Positions 15,653 through 23,001 of a stretch of 37,532 nt of DNA are shown here, piece by piece. The notes below the pieces were generated by a model, which worked only from the letters and a program-made list of their open reading frames with translations, did no database searches and was not told the origin of the DNA. Numbering within the stretch: the stretch's first letter is position 1; the number at the start of each line of letters is the position of its first letter. The DNA comes from Polaromonas sp. (GTDB lineage Bacteria; Pseudomonadota; Gammaproteobacteria; Burkholderiales; Burkholderiaceae_C): the NCBI GenBank assembly GCA_028292745.1, contig JAQGLT010000044.1:1-37532 (forward strand), given 5' to 3'. A program made the position numbers and the translations under genes.

Positions 15653-16188
15653 AAATCATCCCTTACATCTGTAGTTAAAACTTGCTGCTTCATTTCATGC
15701 ACGCCTCTACGGCTTGAATTAATAGAACCGAAACCTACCGCTCCAGACAGTGGCATTGGAGGCGAGGCGATTAGTGTTTCACTGATGGATGGGCAGCCGA
15801 GACTGCCGAGAGTTAAGGATCATGTTCAAAACTAACATTCCAGCGGTTGATGCCCATGTAAATCAACAACTTACAGCGGGAATTTGCTCAAAAAATCGAG
15901 TTTTGAACACCATCCTTAAGCGTGTAAATCACTATTCATGGCAAAGCGGTAGCGTCGACTCTGATCAGGGTGACTGAATTTGCTTAATGAGAAGTGATAC
16001 TCATTTGCAGACGAGATGGTTGGTCGCGGCATAGCGCTCACTCATACCGTTAACTTTCTTTATCGATTCCGGACGGTTTGTGCTTAGCCTGCACAATCCA
16101 CGCAGGCACTTAGAAATATGCACGCCCTTTCTGCTTTGACCGCGGCACGTATGTGAATCAAATGGCTGGCGATTTGATAAGTCAATTC
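15653..16188. other. Long intergenic region, no recognised gene
   Basis: A 536-base stretch between the zinc dehydrogenase and the hydratase-like gene. Short frames exist on the plus strand (for example one starting MFKTNIPAVDAH at 15822), but they have no ribosome site or recognised family. The right part is rich in A and T. I see no repeat, RNA gene or IS end in it. Confidence 0.35.
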
Positions 16189-16974
16189 CTATACGAAAGA
16201 CAAACGCAACGTGGCCAAGTCACCAAAGCGTGCGACATACGTCTGTCCCGCTTGCATTGTTACGGGGAGCGTGAGGGAGCCGGTCGTCAACAGATCACCG
16301 GCGCAAAGATCGATGCCGCGCTCAGAAAGTCCATTGACTGTTTCAACCAAAATGTCGACCGGGTCCAGAAAAAATTCGCCCGAAAACACTTGGATCGCTT
16401 CGCCGCTATCGATGCGTGCATCAATCGGCAACGTTGCGAAATCGATATGTTGCCACCCCTCAATGCCTGAAGCCTCAATGTAAGCACCGCAAGCACCGTT
16501 GTCGGCGATCAACTCATAGGTCTTCGGTTTGCGCCCACTTGGTGCTGGGGCATAGCGATGGCCGGCAATTTCTAGTCCAGGGTGTAGCACGAGCTCCGGT
16601 ACCAGCTCCTCACGCGTGTAAAGGTGTGATCGCGCAGGCACTTGGTGCTTGAAGCGGAATGCAAATTCGCACTCGATCTTGTAGCCTTCAAATTGCATGG
16701 CGGACAGTTGAGCCGGGCTTGTGTGGAGGCGAGCGGCAAAAAGCCGACCAATAATAGGGCCGTCATGGCCTTCCATGAGCTGCACGGCCGGCACAGCAGC
16801 ACCGACCTTCCAGCCGACGCATCGATCATCGAGAATTTCGGCAATGCGGTCCTGGATGAAATATGCGTCTGCACGCGATTGCGGTGCTGCTTCCGGCGCT
16901 GGAAGCGGGACGGTCTGGCCTGTACGCCAAGCCTTTACCAGCGACTGTGTGAGTGCTTCAAACTTCGATTGCAT
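16189..16974 (-). CDS. 2-keto-4-pentenoate hydratase / FAH-family protein (MhpD-like)
   Basis: The protein is 261 residues, the MhpD size. The divalent-metal triad of the family is present as Glu101 and Glu103 (YKIECEFAF) and Glu135 (PGLEIAGHRY), and Lys57 (GWKVGAA) matches the conserved active-site lysine. The middle segment ADNGACGAYI and the C-terminal GDLLTTGSLTLPV also fit. MhpD-type enzymes add water to 2-hydroxypenta-2,4-dienoate after meta-cleavage; related members are 4-oxalocrotonate decarboxylases and other fumarylacetoacetate-hydrolase-like enzymes. No meta-cleavage dioxygenase gene is in the window, so it may work on a different 2-keto or 2-hydroxy-dienoic acid. The ribosome site is weak. 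Confidence 0.83.
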   Translation of the reverse strand: MQSKFEALTQSLVKAWRTGQTVPLPAPEAAPQSRADAYFIQDRIAEILDDRCVGWKVGAAVPAVQLMEGHDGPIIGRLFAARLHTSPAQLSAMQFEGYKIECEFAFRFKHQVPARSHLYTREELVPELVLHPGLEIAGHRYAPAPSGRKPKTYELIADNGACGAYIEASGIEGWQHIDFATLPIDARIDSGEAIQVFSGEFFLDPVDILVETVNGLSERGIDLCAGDLLTTGSLTLPVTMQAGQTYVARFGDLATLRLSFV

Positions 16975-17135
16975 TGTGTTTTATTTCTTCATCGGAAGGG
17001 GTAAAGTTCGCCCTGACTTTGAAGGCGATAATAAAAAGCAGACAGATGCGCTGTGTGTGGATGGCCGCCACTTCATGCATTTACAAACCAAACGAGTGGC
17101 CCGTTCATAGGCACCTGTCGAAAATTCTGACAGGA

Positions 17136-17924
17136 TCAATAAACGCCCGGGGTGGCGCCACCGTCCACAGCGATCGCTGTCCCTTGAATGTGCCGGGCAC
17201 CCTCGGAGCTCAAAAAAAGCACAAGGGCCGCAACATCCTCGGGCTTACCAAGGCGGGTAAGTCCTTCTCGCTCGATTTGCTCCATACGCTCTTGTTCAAT
17301 GGATTTTCCGCTTGCCGCAGCACGCTGCTGGAAAATTTGCTCGACACGGGCGGTTTCCGTCAAGCCTGGCAGGACGGCATTGACATTAATGCCATCGCGT
17401 TTACCCAAGCCTGCAAGTCCCTTGGTGAAGTTGTGCATCGCTGCGTTAACGGAGCCACCGATCAGAAAGCCCGGATCCGGAGTACGAGCCGCGCTACCTA
17501 TGATGTTGACAACATGCCCCTGTGCTGTTTTAAGCATCGGCCAAAGCAACCGGCACAGGTTCACACAGCCGAAAAACTTGAGTGCAAAACCGTCCTGCCA
17601 GGCTTCTTCGGGCAACTCCAGGAATGATCCAGCGCGTGTGGCACCGGCTGAATTGACTAAAATGTCGCAGCGACTGAAGCGCTCCGATACCAACTTGAAT
17701 AAGGCTGTGCATCCCTCTTCCGTGCGCAGGTCTGTCGCACATGTTTCCGGGCGAAGCGCGCCGGTGCGTGCGATGGCATCAGCGGCGGATTGAAGATTGG
17801 TCGCAGACAACGCAGCGAGCACTGTCTGCGCCCCCTTTGCCGCAAAAGCCGCGGCGATGCTATAGCCAATGCCTCGGCTAGCACCCGTTACGACTACGAC
17901 TTTCCCTGCAAATTCTTGCGTCAT
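17136..17924 (-). CDS. Short-chain dehydrogenase/reductase fold protein lacking the Ser-Tyr-Lys triad
   Basis: The protein is 262 residues. The cofactor motif TGASRGIG (13-20) and the NSAGA motif (91-95) are intact, as is the C-terminal GTAIAVDGGATPG. However, aligned by number with the ordinary SDR at 21234-21983 (Ser143, Tyr156, Lys160), this protein has Gly143, Gly156 and Asn160, within SAARTPDPGFLIGGSVNAAM. I recall a subgroup of SDR-like proteins in Burkholderiales with this GGxxNAA arrangement. It may bind NAD(P) and catalyse with other residues, or not reduce anything. AAGGAAAAAACA precedes the ATG. It sits between the hydratase-like and AroE-like 2 genes. Confidence 0.82.
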   Translation of the reverse strand: MTQEFAGKVVVVTGASRGIGYSIAAAFAAKGAQTVLAALSATNLQSAADAIARTGALRPETCATDLRTEEGCTALFKLVSERFSRCDILVNSAGATRAGSFLELPEEAWQDGFALKFFGCVNLCRLLWPMLKTAQGHVVNIIGSAARTPDPGFLIGGSVNAAMHNFTKGLAGLGKRDGINVNAVLPGLTETARVEQIFQQRAAASGKSIEQERMEQIEREGLTRLGKPEDVAALVLFLSSEGARHIQGTAIAVDGGATPGVY

Positions 17925-18222
17925 TGTTTTTTCCTTAAGCTTATTAGGCAGCGCTAACCAGTTGCGCCGTGGACAGACACGGCTGAGCGTAGATCCACAT
18001 CTGCCTGTCTATGCCGATGCAACAAACTAGTTGCCCTCACAAAGCCAGCGAATATGAAATGGTGCCGAAGCTTTACAGCGCATGGCGTTGGTATGTTGGA
18101 TTCGGGAAGCGGCATTGCGAGTGGAACCATTTGCTTGGAAATAAATGCTAAAGGATGCGCTTTTTATGCATTACGCCAAAGCCGAACATTGTTCAGTACG
18201 CGCGTAGTAAACATATAAACGA
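17925..18222. other. Intergenic region between AroE-like gene 2 and the atypical SDR gene
   Basis: A 298-base gap with no gene seen. The right half, nearest the AroE-like stop, is A/T-rich. It probably carries the promoter of the SDR gene. Confidence 0.3.
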
Positions 18223-19032
18223 TCAATCACGCCTTAACAAAAATTTAACCATGAGGTCGCGTACCCCTAAAAACATGTCCGTGCCAGTTAGGGTGTTGCA
18301 GCCTTTTGCCCGAGCTGCTGTAATCATGGGCGTTACAGCGGGCTCGGTAATCACGCACCCAATGAACATCTCAGGAGTGAATTGCTTCGAGTCAACGGGG
18401 GACTGATCGCCTCGTTTCGTACCGATCGTTGTAGCGTTCAAGACAATGTCGAAGCCGGTTGGGTCAGCGCTGCCGGCAATCACCTTACCCAACTTTAAGC
18501 TGCTCAGGCGTTCAATAAGGGCATTGCGACGCATGGGGCGACGTAGCGTGTCAGCATCATGTATCGCCAATTTCCCCACGCCAGCGAGTATTAGCGCATG
18601 GGCAATGGCTGAACCAGCACCGCCGGCACCAATCAGCAGGGTTTTCTTGCCCTGGAGCGCGCAGCCCTTGGAGCGCAAAGCTTGAACAAAGCCCAGGCCG
18701 TCAAACGTATCGCCGTGCCATGTGCCGTCCACATTGCGACGCAACGTGTTGACCGTGCGCAGAAAAGCTGCGCGCTCTGAAGTCGTGCTACACAGATCAA
18801 AACAGGCGAACTTATGCGGTACCGTGACGATGATGCCGTCGACATTTTTTGATAAGGATGCAGCACCCACCCACGCCACCAGATCAACTGATGAAACATG
18901 GGCCGGTACCACGATCGCATTGTGTCCGAGCGCCTCGAACGCCTGGGTCACTCCAAAGGGCGCTTTGACCTGCACAATAGGATCACCAACGATAAAGTGC
19001 ACTCGGGTCGCGCCACTCAGTTGTTCAAGCAT
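18223..19032 (-). CDS. Shikimate-dehydrogenase-like protein 2 (serine pair and Gln missing)
   Basis: The protein is 269 residues with the two-domain AroE layout. The substrate loop is GDPIVQVKAPFGVTQAF: Val22 and Ala24 replace the two serines that bind the shikimate carboxylate. Lys74 (VTVPHKF), Asn95 and Asp111 (DTFDGLGF) are kept. The late Gln of the G-x-x-M-L-x-x-Q motif is Val (GTDMFLGV). The nucleotide site is GAGGAGSAIA, and beta-2 ends IHDAD, whose acid suggests NAD(H) rather than NADP(H). The catalytic machinery looks present, but the pocket is rebuilt, so another hydroxy/keto acid is likely. A palindrome sits 30 bases upstream of the ATG. Confidence 0.82.
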   Translation of the reverse strand: MLEQLSGATRVHFIVGDPIVQVKAPFGVTQAFEALGHNAIVVPAHVSSVDLVAWVGAASLSKNVDGIIVTVPHKFACFDLCSTTSERAAFLRTVNTLRRNVDGTWHGDTFDGLGFVQALRSKGCALQGKKTLLIGAGGAGSAIAHALILAGVGKLAIHDADTLRRPMRRNALIERLSSLKLGKVIAGSADPTGFDIVLNATTIGTKRGDQSPVDSKQFTPEMFIGCVITEPAVTPMITAARAKGCNTLTGTDMFLGVRDLMVKFLLRRD

Positions 19033-19060
19033 GATGTTTATATTTAGAAAAATGAACTCG

Positions 19061-19077
19061 TCGGTACTTGATACCGA
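19061..19077. promoter_or_regulatory. Palindrome upstream of AroE-like gene 2
   Basis: The bases read TCGGTA-CTTGA-TACCGA, a perfect 6-bp inverted repeat with a 5-base spacer, about 30 bases before the ATG of the minus-strand AroE-like gene 2 in the 141-base gap behind the crotonase gene. It is a fair candidate operator, but the regulator is unknown and the motif differs from the IclR-type sites at 27.8 kb. Confidence 0.4.
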
Positions 19078-19173
19078 TCCATGGGTAGCGATGAGTCTGG
19101 CTATCGCAAAAGCCTTCAGCGTCCAAGGTGCCTGAGCCCTCCGAAATAAGGCAACCTGTTTATTCGTGAAACA

Positions 19174-19965
19174 TTAACGCCCACTCCACTGTGGTTTTCT
19201 TTTCTCGGCAAATGCTTTCGGGCCCTCTCTTGCATCATCGCTTGCCAGCATGCGCTGTACGGCTGGGTAAGACGCTTCAATGGATGCTTCAAGTCCATAT
19301 TCAAGGCTTTTCAAAATGACTTGTTTGGTGGCCTCTATCGCCAATGGCGCGCAAGCCAGGATTTGCTGCGCAATTTGCCTGGCCCGTAAAATGGCTGTAC
19401 CCTTTGGTACTACCTCATTGATCAAACCGACACGTTGGGCCTCATGCGCATTGATCCGTTGCCCTGTCAGAGCCAGGTACATTGTTGCCTTCATCGGCAA
19501 ATGACGGGCTAGGCGCTGAAGGGCGCTGCCTCCGACGGCGGCCTGTCCCACAAGCGGCTCGGGCAAGCCAAATTCTGCGTGTTCACAGGCTACTGCCAAG
19601 TCGCATGCGGCCAATATTTCTATACCCCCCCCGAGGCAATGCCCGTTGACGGCGGCGATCACGGGCTTGCACAGGTCAAATCGCTTGGTGATCCCACCAA
19701 ATCCGCCAGACGGATACTCATAAGGCCCCGTTCTTGATAAAGCCTTTAAGTCAGTGCCGACACAAAAGCCCCTGTCTGCAGCGCCGGTGATGATTGCTAC
19801 ACGCAGCGTAGGATCTGCTGCATACAAATCAAATACACTCGACAGCTCCGTATGAGCTTCCAGGTGTAAGGCGTTGAGAACCTCCGGCCGGTTGATCGTG
19901 ATGGTCAAAATGCCGTCATGACGGTCAAGGTGGACAAAAGAGAAATTTAACTCACCGTTGGACAT
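19174..19965 (-). CDS. Enoyl-CoA hydratase/isomerase (crotonase) family protein
   Basis: The protein is 263 residues from the ATG at 19965; a TTG one codon earlier is possible. It has the crotonase features TITINRPEVLNAL, the oxyanion strand RGFCVGTDLKAL, VIAAVNGHCLGGGIEILAACDLAVA and AEFGLPEPLVGQAAVGG. Both catalytic glutamates of typical hydratases have counterparts, Glu116 (GGGIEIL) and Glu136 (GLPEPLVG), so hydration of an enoyl-CoA is likely; ring-cleaving or hydrolase crotonases cannot be excluded. It lies 75 bases after the Liv-type binding-protein gene on the same strand. Confidence 0.85.
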   Translation of the reverse strand: MSNGELNFSFVHLDRHDGILTITINRPEVLNALHLEAHTELSSVFDLYAADPTLRVAIITGAADRGFCVGTDLKALSRTGPYEYPSGGFGGITKRFDLCKPVIAAVNGHCLGGGIEILAACDLAVACEHAEFGLPEPLVGQAAVGGSALQRLARHLPMKATMYLALTGQRINAHEAQRVGLINEVVPKGTAILRARQIAQQILACAPLAIEATKQVILKSLEYGLEASIEASYPAVQRMLASDDAREGPKAFAEKRKPQWSGR

Positions 19966-20043
19966 CAATGTATTCTCAAAATGATTATTGGTAGTTGAGC
20001 GGCACTAAGCAGCAGCGCTCAACTCGTGCCTACTGAAAAGTAA

Positions 20044-21186
20044 TCAGAACGGCTTGAGTGGGGCCAAGGTCTGCACCACGAGCTGCTTACCGTTTTTAAC
20101 TTCCACCAGATAACTGGCGCGATCAGCATCGCCCTTGGTATTGAATTTCATGTCCATCAGCAGCCCAGGATAATCCTTGACATAAAGCGGCATGTCCTTG
20201 AGTGCAGAGGCAAACGCCTTGCGGTCAATCTTGCCAATCTTCTCGCTTACCGCCTTGATGATGTACGGCACCATGTACCCCTGTATGCCGTTGTGGTCGG
20301 ACTTCACCTTATAGGCATTGAGATATTTCTGGTCAAAGTCGCGCATTGCCTGCTGGGGAGCGTCAACAGTGAGCGGTACGTGACCCAGGATGCCGTTGGC
20401 CGCCTCGCCTGCAAGCTCAATCGTCTTTTGACTGACCAGGGTGGTGTCACCAACGATAGGCTTGGCATACCCCTGCTTTCGTAACTCGCGCAGCAAACGC
20501 GCGGATTCCTCTTCATTGGTATAAGCAAAAAGGACATCGGCGTTTGACTGCTTGACCTTAAGCACTGCGCTGGAGAAGTCGACCTGTCCCTGGTCGGTGG
20601 AAACATCTGCGGCAACCTTGAGTCCCAGCGCCTGCGCCGCCTTCATGAATTCATCTCGCCCCCCCTTGCCGAAGTCGCTGTTGATCCAGATGAGGTCAAC
20701 CGATTGGGCTTTTACCCCCTCCTTTATGTATCGCACCACCTTGGGCATGGTGTCCGCCTGTGTGCTGTTAGTGCGAATGACGTAGGGGTTAGACTGGTTA
20801 GTGATCGCAGCGGCAGCTGCGCCTGTGAAGTTCGGGATTTCAGCGCGCCGTGTTTCGGCCATACTGACCACCATGGCCGATGAATAGGTCGGTCCAACCA
20901 CTGCAAACACGTCCATGTCCACCGCTTTTGCCGCCATTGCTTTAGCCACACCAGGATTGCTTTGATTGTCAAGTGTGGTCAGTTCAAACTTTTTACCCAG
21001 CACGCCCCCCGCATCGTTGATTTCACGAGCGGCCAACTCAACACCATTGCGGTAATTGGTGCCTGCCGAAGCGATGGGACCAGAAAGCTCCAGTAGATTG
21101 ACCAGCTTGATCGTGTTTTGCGCTTGAGCTGGCAAACACAGTGCCAAAGCGATCAAGCCTGCGGTAAATGGAATAGTTGATTTCAT
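20044..21186 (-). CDS. Liv-type ABC transporter substrate-binding protein 1
   Basis: The protein is 380 residues from the ATG at 21186, which has AGGAGACC upstream; a longer frame to 21291 lacks a ribosome site. A signal peptide (MKSTIPFTAGLIALALCLPAQAQ) is followed by a type I periplasmic binding fold with LLELSGPIASAGTNYRNGVELAAREINDAGG. It strongly resembles the protein at 29145-30284 (shared DFGKGG, FSSAVLKVKQS, NEEESAR, RRAEIPN), so they are paralogs. It would feed the LivHMGF system at 7356-10838, the only Liv permease/ATPase set in the window. It sits in the minus-strand series between an SDR and the crotonase gene, so its ligand is probably the pathway substrate. Confidence 0.88.
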   Translation of the reverse strand: MKSTIPFTAGLIALALCLPAQAQNTIKLVNLLELSGPIASAGTNYRNGVELAAREINDAGGVLGKKFELTTLDNQSNPGVAKAMAAKAVDMDVFAVVGPTYSSAMVVSMAETRRAEIPNFTGAAAAAITNQSNPYVIRTNSTQADTMPKVVRYIKEGVKAQSVDLIWINSDFGKGGRDEFMKAAQALGLKVAADVSTDQGQVDFSSAVLKVKQSNADVLFAYTNEEESARLLRELRKQGYAKPIVGDTTLVSQKTIELAGEAANGILGHVPLTVDAPQQAMRDFDQKYLNAYKVKSDHNGIQGYMVPYIIKAVSEKIGKIDRKAFASALKDMPLYVKDYPGLLMDMKFNTKGDADRASYLVEVKNGKQLVVQTLAPLKPF

Positions 21187-21233
21187 GATGGTCTCCTGGT
21201 GGTTGTGAAAGATATAAATTGAACGGGTGCCGG

Positions 21234-21983
21234 TCAATAAGTGGCTCGGCCGCCCGACAGATCGAATACAAATCCAGTTGTAAAACTGCATTCAGGACTG
21301 GCAATAAACGCCACCATGGCAGCGATTTCATTGATTTTGAGAAAACGTCCCAAGGGAATCTTGGCCTTTGCGCTTGCAATATGCTCGGCTGTCATTTCCT
21401 TGAACAAATCCGTTTCCGTGATCACCGGAGCGATCGCATTGACAGTGACACCGCTTTCGCACAACTCTCTGGCAAACGCTTTGGTAAAACCAATCACACC
21501 GGCCTTGGCGGCCGAATACGCGGAGATTCCTGCCATGCCCTCCTTGCCAGCAATTGAGGATACGTTGACGATGCGGCCGTACCCCCTGGCCCGCATCTGA
21601 GGAACGACAGCGCGGCAGCAGTAAAAAATGCCTGTCAGGTCTACTGCCAATACCTTGGCCCAGTCCTCGTCTGCGTATTCCCAGACTGGCATCACCGGCC
21701 CGTTGATGCCGGCATTGTTCACCAATATGTCGATACGGCCTACCGCCTCAAGCGTTGCTACGACGCCAGCATTCACCGAGGCGGAGTTGGCAACGTCCAC
21801 CTGTGCCGAAAAAGCCGCTGAGAAACCGCTGTCGACCAGGGTCTGCGCGTTAATGTCCCACACCACCACCATACAGCCCTCGGCCGCCAGTCGCTGAGCA
21901 ATACCCAGGCCTATGCCCCGCGCACCACCTGTCACAACGGCCACCTGCCCGGCTAGGCGCTGGGGCAGTAAATCATCAGTCAT
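21234..21983 (-). CDS. Short-chain dehydrogenase/reductase (canonical)
   Basis: The protein is 249 residues. TGGARGIG (18-25) binds the dinucleotide, Asp43 at the end of beta-2 (VVVWDIN) suggests NAD(H), NNAG is at 89-92, and the triad is Ser143, Tyr156 and Lys160 (VSSIAG, AYSAAKAG). It is close to 3-oxoacyl-ACP reductase-like and 3-hydroxyacyl-CoA dehydrogenase-like SDRs. It lies 47 bases upstream of the binding-protein gene and 91 bases downstream of AroE-like gene 3, so it may oxidise a ring or side-chain hydroxyl in the same pathway. Substrate not readable. Confidence 0.88.
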   Translation of the reverse strand: MTDDLLPQRLAGQVAVVTGGARGIGLGIAQRLAAEGCMVVVWDINAQTLVDSGFSAAFSAQVDVANSASVNAGVVATLEAVGRIDILVNNAGINGPVMPVWEYADEDWAKVLAVDLTGIFYCCRAVVPQMRARGYGRIVNVSSIAGKEGMAGISAYSAAKAGVIGFTKAFARELCESGVTVNAIAPVITETDLFKEMTAEHIASAKAKIPLGRFLKINEIAAMVAFIASPECSFTTGFVFDLSGGRATY

Positions 21984-22074
21984 TACGTCAACTCCTTGAT
22001 GTCTACAGTGATGATGACTGGGCTGAACACGGATAAATCAACCAGCGCCATCTCAATTCGCGCCATTTCAAGCG

Positions 22075-22884
22075 TCATGCAATACGAAAGAATTCACGAT
22101 ACATTTCGATCTGTGGTGTCAGCATACGGATACCATGGTGAACGTGCAATCCACGGGCTGCTGAAGCAAGCACAAGCCGCGTTTCATGCGGCTTCATGAT
22201 GATGTCAGCGACAACGCAACGGGGGTTTAACCTGTGGACATCAAACGGCATCGGATCGTCCGCACACAATCCTAGGGGTGTTGCATTGATAGCGATGTCA
22301 AACTGACTCCAATCGCCGACATTGCCTGCATGCACGGTACAAGCGTGTGTGGCATTCAAACCGTCAGCAAGCCGCGTAGCCTTATCGACCAGCACATCCA
22401 TGATCACCAGTTCGGCAACGCTGCAGCCAGCAAGCGCGGCTGCAATTGCTGCGCCCGCCCCCCCTGCCCCGATCAGGACGATTCGTTTTCCTGCAGGCTC
22501 ATGTCCTGCCTGGCGCAGTCCTTCCAAGAAACCATGGCCATCAAAATTTTCAGCGCTCCAAGTTCCGTCTGGTTCGCGCCGCAAAGCGTTCGCCGAGCCT
22601 GCAAGTTCAACCGCAAGGCTGACATGGTCAACCAGAGCAGCAACTGCGAACTTATGTGGAACAGTGATGAGCATACCGTCCAGATTGGCAATCCGTTTGA
22701 GGCCTCGGACCACCTCCACCAGTTCTGCCGGATGCACATGCATAGGTACCATCACGGCGTCCTTCTGGCAGTTCCGAAACACCTGGTTCATCAAGACGGG
22801 TGCCATGACCTGGGCCACCGGATCACCGAGAATCACATAGAGACGGGTACTGCCTTCAGGGCTGGGAATTAGTAAATCATTCAT
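22075..22884 (-). CDS. Shikimate-dehydrogenase-like protein 3 (serine pair missing)
   Basis: The protein is 269 residues. The substrate loop is GDPVAQVMAPVLMNQVF, with Val26 and Ala28 at the positions of the shikimate-binding serines. Lys78 (ITVPHKF), Asn99, Asp115 (ENFDGHGF) and the late Gln (GIRMLTPQ) are kept. The cofactor loop is GAGGAGAAIAAAL, and beta-2 ends IMDVLVDKA; an Asp there suggests NAD(H). It shares the rebuilt loop (PxxQVxAP) with AroE-like protein 2 but keeps the Gln, so the two are related but not interchangeable. It is clustered with a CoA-transferase gene upstream and an SDR gene downstream. Confidence 0.83.
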   Translation of the reverse strand: MNDLLIPSPEGSTRLYVILGDPVAQVMAPVLMNQVFRNCQKDAVMVPMHVHPAELVEVVRGLKRIANLDGMLITVPHKFAVAALVDHVSLAVELAGSANALRREPDGTWSAENFDGHGFLEGLRQAGHEPAGKRIVLIGAGGAGAAIAAALAGCSVAELVIMDVLVDKATRLADGLNATHACTVHAGNVGDWSQFDIAINATPLGLCADDPMPFDVHRLNPRCVVADIIMKPHETRLVLASAARGLHVHHGIRMLTPQIEMYREFFRIA

Positions 22885-23001
22885 TAATTTTTAAACGGGT
22901 TTATGCCAAAAGAAGCCAGCCTGTCGTCGCTATTCACCCCAGGGCGCCACAATGAAACGTTGATCATCTAATCCTTTGGAGAATGTACGGATTGCAGCTG
23001 A

